Assembly: GCA_009841015.1 (NCBI GenBank)
Contig: VXMQ01000180.1
Span: 1 to 42,766, forward strand
Reading direction: 5' to 3'
Length of the DNA: 42,766 bases
Origin: Candidatus Palauibacter denitrificans
GTDB lineage: Bacteria; Gemmatimonadota; Gemmatimonadetes; Palauibacterales; Palauibacteraceae
Position numbers and translations under genes: made by a program. The stretch's first letter is position 1; each line of letters starts with the position of its first letter. Below are positions 25,742 through 33,664 of this stretch, piece by piece. The notes beneath the pieces were generated by a model. The model saw only the letters and a list, made by a program, of their open reading frames with translations. It did not search any database and was not told where the DNA came from.

Positions 25742-26500
25742 TCACCGTCCGGACCACATCTTGTTGGCGCCGATAACCTCCATCGGTGTCCGCCCGCGAG
25801 TCCAGCGCCCGGTGTGGGCACGGTCCTCGTTGTAGTAGCGAAGATACCTCTCCAGGTCGCGGCGGAGACCCAGGAAGCCGGGCACGAGATACTGGGCGAA
25901 GGCGGGCTTCCACCACTCCTCGAGGATCGTGCCGTGCACGCGCTCCACACAGCCGTTGGTCTGGGGCCGTCCGCTGCGGATGAAGCGGTGCTCCGCGCCG
26001 AGGCTCGCGACCGTGTCCCGGAACTCCCGCGCCCGGAACTCTTTCCCGTTGTCGGTCAGCACCGCCTCCAGCTCCCAGCCGAACCGCTTCAGATCTCCGG
26101 CCACCCGCCGCGCCAGCCGGGAGGCGTAGCGCGTGGCCGGGTTGTGCGGCGTCACGTGCAACGCGGCCCACGTATAGGCGCTCCCCACGTCGATCGCCGT
26201 GTACTGCCACACCACCCCTCGCGTGCCCCTGAGCTTGCCGACCCGGAAACAGTCCATCTGCACCAGCTCCCCGGGCTCGTCCACCTCCAGACGGCCCGCC
26301 CTCGGCGCCGGGCGAGGTTCCACTTCTGTGCCCGCCGCGTAGCCAGCCACCAGACCCCGCCGCTTCGCACGCGTGTTCAGCCCGTGCCGCCTCAGCACCC
26401 GGTACACCCCGCTCGGAGAGATCGACGTGCTGCCGTGGCGACGGAATACGGCCGGAGGCGCTCCGGCCACACGGGCGACGGCGGCCGCGGATGCCGAACG
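25742..26500 (-). pseudogene. IS481-type transposase, N-terminally truncated
   Basis: The C-terminal three quarters of a DDE integrase-core transposase are intact: Asp in QMDCFRV, Asp in LTDNGKEF, Glu in NGCVERVHGTILEE, and the terminal GRTPMEVIGANKMW. Upstream of SPSGVYRVLRRHGLN the frame stays open to 26695, but the usual N-terminal helix-turn-helix is not recognisable and the composition is noncoding. This suggests the 5' end was lost when another IS fragment was joined. Mobility in cis is doubtful. Confidence 0.75.
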
Positions 26501-26699
26501 AGACGCCGGTTTTGGTGGAGCAGCGCGTGGTGGCGTTTTCACTGGCGCACCCGGGTTTGGTCCGAGACGGGTGGCGGGGCACGAGGTACTGGGCGAAGGC
26601 GAGCCACCAAGCTCCGTCGCTTCCCCCGCCTGTTCAGCCCGTGGCGTAGGAGTACCCGGTGCACCCCGCTCGGGGAGATCGCGTAGCCGCCTCACTTCG

Positions 26700-26851
26700 C
26701 CCGCCTCGGCTCCGGCTTCCTAGGTCTCCGCCGCGATCTGCAGAGGTATCTTCGGTACTACAACCAAGACCGCACCCACACCGGACGCTTGACTCGCGGC
26801 GGGAAACCGATGGAAGTCATCGGCGCCAACAAGATGTGGTCCGGACGGTGA
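26700..26851 (+). pseudogene. IS481-type transposase C-terminal fragment, inverted copy
   Basis: The plus strand encodes LRRDLQRYLRYYNQDRTHTG and KPMEVIGANKMWSGR before a stop at 26849-26851. This is almost the same C-terminus as the minus-strand transposase ending at 25742. Only about 50 codons remain. Confidence 0.8.
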
Positions 26852-27084
26852 ACCTGTCGCACCGACTCCGGATCAGGACAGCCTAGCCCGGATTTCTCAC
26901 AGCATGTAGTAGGCACCGGCCTCCGGTAGTCGCTACGTTGTTCTTGCCCAAGAACATGGCGGCTACACAAAGGAAGAACCGGTGCCGACACAGCGTACAC
27001 CCGTCTCGTTCGCTTTTTAGGGCTGCCGGAGCCGTAAAGTCACGGCCGATGCCCGGAGCACAATTGGAGTGCACAGCAGCCCCG

Positions 27085-27198
27085 CTACCGCAGCAGCAGA
27101 GCACGGGCGAAATGCATGACCACGAACCAGATGGCGTTAGTCGTCAGCATGGCCGCCACGATCACCAAGAACAGTCTACGTGCGTCTTCTACCCGCAT
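27085..27198 (-). CDS. small single-helix membrane protein
   Basis: A 37-codon frame, MRVEDARRLFLVIVAAMLTT followed by NAIWFVVMHFARALLLR. It has a charged N-terminus, one hydrophobic helix and a basic end. It lies 32 bases beyond the terminator of the Cys-rich secreted peptide gene, on the same strand. The ribosome-binding site is weak. The protein-like hydrophobic pattern supports it, but the length makes it uncertain. Confidence 0.4.
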   Translation of the reverse strand: MRVEDARRLFLVIVAAMLTTNAIWFVVMHFARALLLR

Positions 27199-27223
27199 AC
27201 CGATTCTCACTTTGCGTAAGAGG

Positions 27224-27261
27224 AAAAATAACGGCCCGCGAAGTTTCCCCCGCGAGCCGTT
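27224..27261 (-). terminator. intrinsic terminator of the Cys-rich peptide gene
   Basis: On the minus strand AACGGCTCGCG pairs with CGCGGGCCGTT around a GGGGGAAACTT-like loop and is followed by ATTTTTCC. This is a well-formed rho-independent terminator 25 bases after the stop at 27286. Confidence 0.85.
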
Positions 27262-27285
27262 GATAGGACTGCCGCCCGAGTCGGC

Positions 27286-27651
27286 TTATCCGGGTCCGCG
27301 ACCCGCGCACTCCTCCGCCGCCTCGAAGCACTCGAGGCAGGCGAGCCACCGACCGAGCCAGTCGTTCGGGTCGGCCCAGTTGTCGCAAGCTTCGCAGATC
27401 AACGCGACCTCCTCCCAACAATCGCCCCCCGGATCAGGATTACAGTCTGGATCGCCCTCCGGGCAACACTCGTCCTCGACCGGGCAATTCTCGTCCAGCA
27501 TGGGGTCGCAGCAGAAGTCCTGCGCGCAGGCGGACTCGACACCGATCAGAGGCACCCCCGAGGCCGCCTCGGCCGGCGGGTCGATCGGGAGGAACGTCAC
27601 AAGCAGCAACGCACCCGCGATGGCCATAATCCGCTTCGCCAGTGTGATCAT
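27286..27651 (-). CDS. secreted cysteine-rich small protein
   Basis: ATG 27651 follows AAGGAG and starts a 121-residue precursor. A signal peptide (MITLAKRIMAIAGALLLVTF, cleaved near PPAEAAS) leads into an acidic mature domain with 13 Cys residues. They are spaced as C, CC, C, CC, C, C, C..C, C..C, C (words include FCCDP, DECCPEGDPDC, CEACDNW and CLECFE). The repeated pairs suggest several disulphides or a metal-binding fold. I recognise no family. A dedicated terminator follows. The gene sits between transposon blocks. Candidate roles, all inference: secreted toxin-like peptide, metal binder or structural surface protein. Confidence 0.75.
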   Translation of the reverse strand: MITLAKRIMAIAGALLLVTFLPIDPPAEAASGVPLIGVESACAQDFCCDPMLDENCPVEDECCPEGDPDCNPDPGGDCWEEVALICEACDNWADPNDWLGRWLACLECFEAAEECAGRGPG

Positions 27652-28057
27652 ACGGCTCTCCTTGTCCAGAGTGGCATAGCCCCTATCCTTCTCTGGCACA
27701 GCATACCTGTTCTCGGTGAAGGGAGCAAGCACAGGGCACTCGGACGAACGGGCAGACCTCCACCGCAGAGGGGCAGGCGATCACTGTGCCGTGAAAGGAA
27801 CGGGAGCGGCTTGATTCCGCCCCGCGGTCGCAGGTGGTAGGAGGGAGCCCATGTTAGAACTTCCGGGGCTTATATCCATGTTTATGTGAATCTACTCTAA
27901 ATTGTTTTGTAGTGGAGAGTTAAGGCGATTAGATGCGTTGTTTGGTGGATGGAAGTAACAGGGGGTAGAGATGAGAATCACGTAGCGTCATCACTCGATG
28001 CGGTTCGAGTCAACTACAGTAGCGGAAGCTAAGCTGCTGGCTCAATTATACGGAGCG
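27652..28057. other. gene-poor AT-richer stretch
   Basis: No coding frame is supported. The first half holds the promoter region of the Cys-rich peptide gene. The second half (about 27840-28050) is distinctly AT-richer than its surroundings, suggesting foreign DNA next to the deleted IS21 element. Confidence 0.4.
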
Positions 28058-28681
28058 TTAAAGACGGATTTGCGGGTAGGCGTCGAGCCCGGTGCCGTCC
28101 CAGTCCTCGTCACTGACGATGCCGACGAAAAGGCCATCATCTTTATCGATACGGGAAAAGAGCACGGATTTTAGCTCACTAAGTGTTAGGTGTGTGACAG
28201 CGATCCAAGTTGCCATGACCTCGTCGCCGAAGATGCGGCCCCACTCCTCGAAGCTCTGGTTGGAGGTGAGGATGGTGGAGCCGGTCTCGTAGCGCCGGTT
28301 GACGAGCTGGAAGAAGAGGGTGGCTCCGGTGCGGGAGATGGGGACGTAGCCTATCTCGTCAACGATGAGCAGCGCCGGGTGCGTGAGGACCTTGAGCCGT
28401 TGCTGGAGCCGGTGCGCGGCCTGTGGCTCCTCGAGGGAGGTGATGAGGTCGGCCAGGGCGCCGTAGTAGACGCGCCTTCCGTGCTCGGCGGTGGCGACGG
28501 CGAGCGAGATGGCCAGGTGGGTCTTCCCGACGCCGGGGGGTCCGAGGAAGATGACGTTCTCCTTGCGGTCGAGGAAGGAGAGTTCGTGCAGGGCGTCGAT
28601 CTGCTCGCGCTTGATGGAGGGCTGGAAGCTGAAGTCGAAGTCGGCCGGGGTCTTCACGGCCGGGAGCCGCGAGGCGCGCAT
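28058..28681 (-). pseudogene. istB: IS21 IstB-like ATPase, chimeric and truncated
   Basis: Residues 1 to about 155 are Ist[21 protein letters not shown], Walker [15 protein letters not shown], the Walker B region [12 protein letters not shown], and [20 protein letters not shown] through FGDEVMA. After GDEVMA the usual ALIDRLVHH end is replaced by a different, protein-like tail ([20 protein letters not shown], then SDEDWDGTGLDAYPQIRL). The element end was therefore lost and the frame runs into unrelated coding sequence. The N-terminus is also missing, because a deletion joined this gene to istA. IstB normally regulates target choice of the IstA transposase; this copy cannot be functional. Confidence 0.8.
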
Positions 28682-29275
28682 GGCGGCCTGGAGCCTGCGG
28701 TTGTTGCGAGCTGAGCCCGGATCCGGTAGCGACGGCCCCACGGGAAGCGGAAGTGGGCGAAGTCCACCTGGCCTTGCACGCCCGGCTCCGTCTCGAACCG
28801 GACCGTCGGCTCCGCCGGAGGCCGGGGCCGGACCTGACGGACGTACTCCCTCAGCTGCGTGTAGCCGCCGGCGTAGCCCGCCGCACGGATCTCCGCCAGC
28901 AGCCGTACAGCCTCCAGTTCGGGGTACTCTTCCAGCCGTTCCCGCACGATCACCTTGTACCGGTCCAGCTTGGTGGGCACCGGAGGGTGGGGCCCGTAGC
29001 GGACCTCCTCGAGGTCCCGGTCCAGCTCTCCGGCGTTGATCCAGCGGTAGATCGTCTGACGGCTGATCCCCAGCTCGCGGGAAATCTCCGTCACCGTCAG
29101 ACCCTCGTCCGGGTAGTGTCGTAAAAGCACGTGTCGCTCCCATCCGATCACCGGCGCCTCCCCTCTCGAAGTGGAAGACGCCAAGTTCTGCGTTCCCGGG
29201 CGGAGCGACCGCCCCGCCCGGCCTACGGGAACGACCGATGTGTCAGTTTTTCTGCCGCCATACCTGTCACTTTTT
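28212..29275 (-). mobile_element. internally deleted IS21-family element
   Basis: The upstream end carries a TGTCAGTTTTTCTGCC-type terminal sequence (near 29241) and a second related TGTCACTTTTTC word (29264), as in IS21 multi-repeat ends. istA is cut after about 145 codons and joined near 28700-28740 to the inside of istB, implying loss of more than 1 kb compared with a complete element. The istB end is also truncated, at 28212. Confidence 0.75.
28654..29151 (-). pseudogene. istA: IS21 IstA-like transposase, 5' fragment
   Basis: GTG 29151, behind GGGGAGG, starts an IstA N-terminus with a clear helix-turn-helix (LTVTEISRELGISRQTIYRW), then AVRLLAEIRAAGYAGGYTQL and the first catalytic region QGQVDFAHFRFPWGRR with its Asp. 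The sequence then leaves IstA homology near 28720, and the rest of the frame is the shadow of istB. The second catalytic Asp and the Glu are missing. Confidence 0.8.
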
Positions 29276-29478
29276 CACCCGCCACCGACAGTGCTCCTTA
29301 TGACGGTCCGCTCGGTTCGACCAGTTGTCGAGGGCTCCGGGGACTTCGTCGGTAACGAACTCAGCTGGGGGGTTGCTCAATGCCCGGGGCCACGTCCCGA
29401 AGAAGTCAACCAGGAAGAGACGTGGAGACGGCGGGCTGTGACGTTGATCCTGGCGAGGATGGGCGTCGGTGATCAGTG

Positions 29479-30712
29479 TGTTCTGATACGGTAATCACCT
29501 GACAGCTGCCCCCAAAAAGGGGGACGGTGGCCACCCGGCCTCCGCCGCGGTTAGTTGAGAAGTGCTCAAACCACTCAACAACCACGGAGGAGAGAAGAAT
29601 GACCACCGTCCAGGCCGAGAAGATAGCTCGGCGGAAGCTGTGGCTGCTAGAACTCGCACAGGAGTTGGGCAACGTCTCGAAGGCGTGCCGGATCGCGGGG
29701 TACAGCCGGCAGCAGTTCTACGAGATCCGAAGGAACTTCCAACTGTACGGGGCCGAGGGGCTCCTGGACCGCATGCCGGGAGCGAGGGGGCCTCACCCGA
29801 ACCGTGTGGCCTCGGAGGTGGAGGAGGCGATCCTGGCCCACGCGCTGGCGAACCCGACGCACGGGGTGCAGCGGGTGGCCGACGAGCTGATGCTGAGGGG
29901 CGTGCAGGTGAGTTCGGGAGGCGACAGGGGGGTGTGGATCCGCAACGGGCCGTAGAAGCGCCACGAGCGGCTCCTGCGGCTGGAGAAGACGGTCCGGGAG
30001 CGCGACTTCGAGCTCACCGAGGAGCAGATCCTGGCGCTGGAACGCTTCGATCCCGAGTACCGGGAGCGTCACATCGAAGTGAAGAAGACGGGGGAGCTGG
30101 TGGCCGTGGACACCTTCTTCGCGGGCACGCTGAAGGGAGTGGGCAAGGTCTACATCCAGACGGTGCTCGACTGCTTCAGCCGCTACGTGTGGGCCCGGCT
30201 CTACACCTCGAAGATGCCGGTGACCGCGGTCCAGATCCTGAACAACCACGTGCTGCCCTTCTTCGAGGAGCACGCGGTGAAGGTCGAGACGATCCTCAGC
30301 GACAACGGGCGGGAGTTCTGCGGCCGGGAGGACCGGCACCCCTACGAGCTCTTCCTCCAGCTCGAGGAGATCGAGCACCGGAAGACGAAGGTGGGCCGGC
30401 CACAGTCGAACGGCTTCATCGAGCGCTTCCACCGCACGCTCCTGGACGAGCACCTGCGGGTGAAGAGGCGCACGACCTGGTACGAGTCCGTCGAGGAGAT
30501 GCAGGCCGATCTGGACGCCTACCTCGAAACCTACAACCGAAACCGTCCCCACCGCGGCCGCGGCATGGAGGGCCGGACCCCGTACCAGGTGTTCAAGAAG
30601 GGGATCCGGAAGCCCAGGAGTCGGAAGAAGTCAGCCGGCAAGGGGGTGAAGACCGCAGCCTGACGTCCTGACCTCGGCGAGGCCGGGTGTCAGGTGATTA
30701 CTGTACTTGTAC
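29479..30712 (+). mobile_element. IS481-type element with imperfect terminal repeats
   Basis: TACGGTAATCACCTGACA near 29486 is mirrored by TGTCAGGTGATTACTGTAC ending near 30704. Between the repeats lies one transposase gene. Parts of this element's 3' end recur at 31550-31740 and 37346-37414, so it was active in this region before. Confidence 0.8.
29599..30663 (+). pseudogene. IS481-type transposase with an in-frame TAG
   Basis: ATG 29599, after GGAGG, opens an N-terminal helix-turn-helix (AQELGNVSKACRIAGYSRQQ). After residue 118 a TAG (29953-29955) interrupts the frame, which then continues without any shift: HERLLRLEKTVRERDFEL, the DDE core with Asp in VAVDTFFAG, Asp in LSDNGREF, Glu in NGFIERFHRTLL, and the C-terminal YNRNRPHRGRGMEGRTPYQV. 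Everything but this codon looks intact (354 residues in all). Either a single nonsense mutation recently silenced the element, or the base is an assembly error. Confidence 0.85.
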
Positions 30713-30714
30713 AA

Positions 30715-31251
30715 TCAGTGCTGAATCGGTTTGACGTTCTTGAGTCCAAGCTTTTCTTGAAAGGAGAGCATCAGCGCCCGGAGTTCAAGCCGTTGTTGCC
30801 ATAGGGCTTCGGCGGAAGCCATATCCCTTTCGGCAATGGCGTTTTCTTGGTCAACTATTCTGTTGTGGTACGCCATCACCTCAGAAAAGAAGTCCTCGCC
30901 AATCCAAAAACGATGTTGCGCAGCCATTTCGCGGACGACCCTAGAACGCTCCTTGGCTTTGCGCTCGAGAAGCGTGAGCCTTTCTAAGGCTTGATCGTTC
31001 GGGATGTTGCTCGAATCTTGAAAGTACTTCAAGGCAGCCTTCATTAGGTCACCCGCCGATTGCTCCATGTCTCGAAGTGCGGACCACGTTTCACCGATTC
31101 GCCGTACGGCTTCCTTGCTGAATTCCGTTCTGAAAGCCATCTGCTGGCGGTGTCGTTCCAAGAGGTATGTAGCCCACCAAGTGGCCCCGGGGACCAGAAC
31201 CACAAGAAACAGCTTGTCCACGATCCAAACAGTCCATTCTTGCCCGGTCAT
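30715..31251 (-). CDS. membrane-anchored coiled-coil protein of unknown function
   Basis: ATG 31251, after GAGAGGGAA, begins a 178-residue protein. One N-terminal transmembrane helix (about residues 9-30; VWIVDKLFLVVLVPGATWWA) is followed by a long charged helical region (HRQQMAFRTEFSKEAVRRIG to the C-terminus) that looks like a coiled coil. No catalytic motif is visible. It belongs to the low-GC island and its stop abuts the right end of the IS481 element. The frame is open further upstream, with protein-like words around 31330-31480 but no start codon there. Small membrane-anchored helical proteins occur in defence operons, but this link is speculative. Confidence 0.55.
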   Translation of the reverse strand: MTGQEWTVWIVDKLFLVVLVPGATWWATYLLERHRQQMAFRTEFSKEAVRRIGETWSALRDMEQSAGDLMKAALKYFQDSSNIPNDQALERLTLLERKAKERSRVVREMAAQHRFWIGEDFFSEVMAYHNRIVDQENAIAERDMASAEALWQQRLELRALMLSFQEKLGLKNVKPIQH

Positions 31252-31549
31252 GATTCCCTCTCTAGGTCGCGTTCGGTTTGATGGCGAGGTCAGTTCCGCG
31301 ATGAACTTACGCTCTGCCGCGATGTTCCTCACCACCCGGCAGCCGTCCGGCCCGCCCCGTACACGTAGTTCAGCTGGACGCGCGGCGTTGTCCAGAGTGG
31401 CCGAGACCGTTCCGTCGGACAGGCACAATTCCCTCGGCTTCCACTGCCCGCGATACCCGCCACTCCGTGGGTGATCCGTGGTGCGGGCGTCTTTGCAATT
31501 GCGGCATCGGCAGTGTGTGTTGACCAGATCCAGCCGGACCTAACCGGCC

Positions 31550-31740
31550 GATTTGAGACCCACAACCGGAACCGCCGACCCGTGGCCGCCGCATGGAGGG
31601 CGACCCCTGAACGACTCATCTAAGGAGGAAATCACGGAAACCAAGGAGCCCGTGGCAATCAAACAAAGGAGCAGGCGAGACCGTCGCGTGCAGCGCTGAC
31701 TTCGCCGAAGCCGGCTGTCAGGCGAATACGTTGCCTATAC
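31550..31740 (+). mobile_element. IS481 3'-end remnant
   Basis: ACAACCGGAACCGCC...GGCCGCCGCATGGAGGG (31561-31602) and the end sequence around CTGTCAGGCGAATACG (31714-31730) resemble, in the same order, the transposase C-terminus and right end of the element at 29479-30712. Both parts are strongly diverged or deleted, so this is an old copy. Confidence 0.6.
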
Positions 31741-31762
31741 ACACCGCCGCAACAGGTGTCTC

Positions 31763-33011
31763 TCAGTTCAGCAAGCCCTGTTGCTTCAGTTTCGCCACCA
31801 ACGCCTCTTGCGTTCCGACACCCTTCATCGAATTACATGACGTGCACAACAACTGCAAGTTGTGCGCGTGGTTCGTGCCGCCTTTTGTACGCGGATGAAT
31901 ATGGTCGACCGCTAAATTGCGGTACTGGAAGTGATAACGGCAGCCGTTGCAGTTGCCCTGCTGCTCGCCGTACAGCACTGCCTTGTAGTCGGCGGGTACC
32001 ACCTCGTCGCCCAAGTCCGTGCGGGCCGGTACATCTGTTCGCTCGATGATCTGGCCAAAGAGACCAAGCTGTGTCTTCAACCTTCGATCAACGAGCTTCA
32101 CGGCAAGCGGAGACAAAATCGATGCCAATCCACTCACGGCCCAGCACCTCCGCCGCTACAAGGGTTGTCGCGCAACCACAAAATGGATCCAATACGATAT
32201 CGCCAGGACTCGACGACGCCTTAATGATCCGCTCCAAGAGGGCCAGCGGCTTTTGCGTGGGATAGCCAACGTATTGTTTGCGCTGTCGCGCTGCGATAGC
32301 CAGCCCGTTTCCCTTTTGCTGCGGCCACCACGATTCGGGGATTTTCCCCTTACTCCCATAGTCTTCGATGGATTCATGCACCAGCCCGCTCGCAAACCCG
32401 CCCGCATGAGGCTTCCCGCCCACGTGGGGCACTCGCACGGCATCCGCATTGAACGTCCATGAAGAACCACGAGCATACCAGAATAACGTATCGTGCTTTC
32501 TACTGAATTGCCGCTGATTTGGACTTCCCGGGCCAGTGTAGCACCACACGATCTCGTTGCGAAACGATCCGCCAGCGTTAGCGAAGATCACGTCCATTAG
32601 AAGTTTCAAATAGTGGCTAGCCGTGGCATCGCAGTGCAGGTAGATCGAACCTGTTGGTTTTAGTATGCGCCTTAGCTCCAGCAAACGCACTGCCATCATG
32701 ATGAGATACGACTTCATGCCGGTACCGTGCGCCAGTTCCGCAGCCTCGATCACCGCATGTAGCGCCCCGTCGCGCTCTTCTACTTCATCATGCCACGCTT
32801 CGTCCACGTCATCCAGCGTCCACGTGTCTTTGAACGCGGCTCCCGCCGCCGCAGAGCCAATCGGCGCAGCGTAATCGCGGTTTGAGTTGAACGGCGGGTC
32901 GAGGTAGATCAAATCAACGCACTCCGAGTTGATCCCGCGGAGGATGTCCAGGTTGTCGCTCGTCCAAACCGTGCGATTGGCGAAGTTCGGCGTTCCCGAT
33001 GCGGCGCTCAT
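31763..33011 (-). CDS. site-specific DNA methyltransferase-HNH nuclease fusion (frameshifted)
   Basis: ATG 33011 begins a beta-class N6/N4 DNA methyltransferase: catalytic motif IV LDPPFNSNRDY (residues 38-48) precedes the AdoMet motif I VLDPFCGCATT near residue 285. In the next frame follows LSPLAVKLVDRRLKTQLGLF, then an HNH nuclease domain (GNCNGCRYHF, LAVDHIHPRTKGG, NHAHNLQLLCTSCNSMKG). Deleting one base of the AAAA at 32115-32118 (TTTT on the coding strand) restores a single protein ending at 31763 (GIDLSPLAVKL), an arrangement I recall from intact relatives. It is probably a modification enzyme with a linked nuclease in the island. Without the base correction the nuclease would be lost or translated separately. 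Confidence 0.8.
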
Positions 33012-33386
33012 GCGCCGCCCGACAAGGCTAGCTCCGACTCCAAACACCGACAGGACCGCAGAGCAGGTACCCCTCATTGCGAGAGACTCGCGACCCGCCC
33101 GGATGGAGTCGGGCCGTGTCACGATCGCACATGAGGCATGCAGAAAGCCCCGCCTGTTCGCTGGACCTCGGGGAGCTACCCCTCGGTGTTGTGTCGGCTA
33201 TGGTATTCAGCGGGAGGCCCGACGCGGGGCCTCATGTGCTTCGTGACGCCGATCACCATATGTCGATAGCGCTCCTGCCGCAACTCTCTTATGTCAATCG
33301 CCTTATCGGAGCCACAGCCATGAGCGATCCACTGAGATCAAGTGGCGGGGAAACAGCTTGCGGTAGGGGAGGACGGAGCTGAGCCG
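33012..33386. other. 375-bp intergenic region in the island
   Basis: No convincing gene is visible. The methyltransferase frame stays open to 33122 with other possible starts (ATG near 33077), so part of this stretch could be its 5' coding end. The rest is presumably the promoter of the methyltransferase and of the small ORF at 33387. Confidence 0.35.
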
Positions 33387-33524
33387 ATGAGCCGACCGAA
33401 GCACGATACCCCAGGCGTACCTATGGAGGACTTGTTCAAGATTCTACGCGAGGATTGGGCACGGGCACGTCTCTATTCTGACGAGGTGCGGTTGTTGCTT
33501 TCTGATGATCCCGCGACTAGCTAG
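33387..33524 (+). CDS. small hypothetical protein
   Basis: ATG 33387 lies downstream of GGGGAGGACGGAG and encodes 45 residues, MSRPKHDTPGVPMEDLFKIL followed by REDWARARLYSDEVRLLL. It is charged and helical, with an amphipathic pattern. It lies alone on the plus strand between two minus-strand genes. I do not recognise it; it could be an antitoxin-like or regulatory peptide. Confidence 0.4.
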   Translation: MSRPKHDTPGVPMEDLFKILREDWARARLYSDEVRLLLSDDPATS

Positions 33525-33664
33525 AGCCCTTCAAGAAGGTCCGTGGTGACTTCGCCAACGGAGATGTTCCATTCCTTTACGTCCGCGACGTGGTGCTACG
33601 CATCACGAAGTTGACGGATCCAGCCAGAACGAGTGGTCCGAGAAACGCGAGTCTAGCTTAGCAG

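Larger units (their letters stand above)
25713..26880. mobile_element. nested/inverted IS481-type element remnants
   Basis: The outermost sequences, TGTCCTGATTCGGAGTCGG at 25713 and its inverse ending at 26880, are long near-perfect inverted repeats of about 65 bases that extend into transposase 3' coding sequence on both sides. Inside are a nearly complete transposase on the minus strand, a second partial minus-strand fragment (about 26575-26695, with the AFAQYLVP and SGVHRVL words again), and a plus-strand C-terminal fragment (26700-26851). At least three copies were therefore collapsed into one block. Confidence 0.8.

Noticed and set aside
26883..27084. Looked for RNA genes between the IS block and the small ORF
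   Set aside because: No tRNA-like cloverleaf or convincing ncRNA structure seen; only short scattered inverted words.
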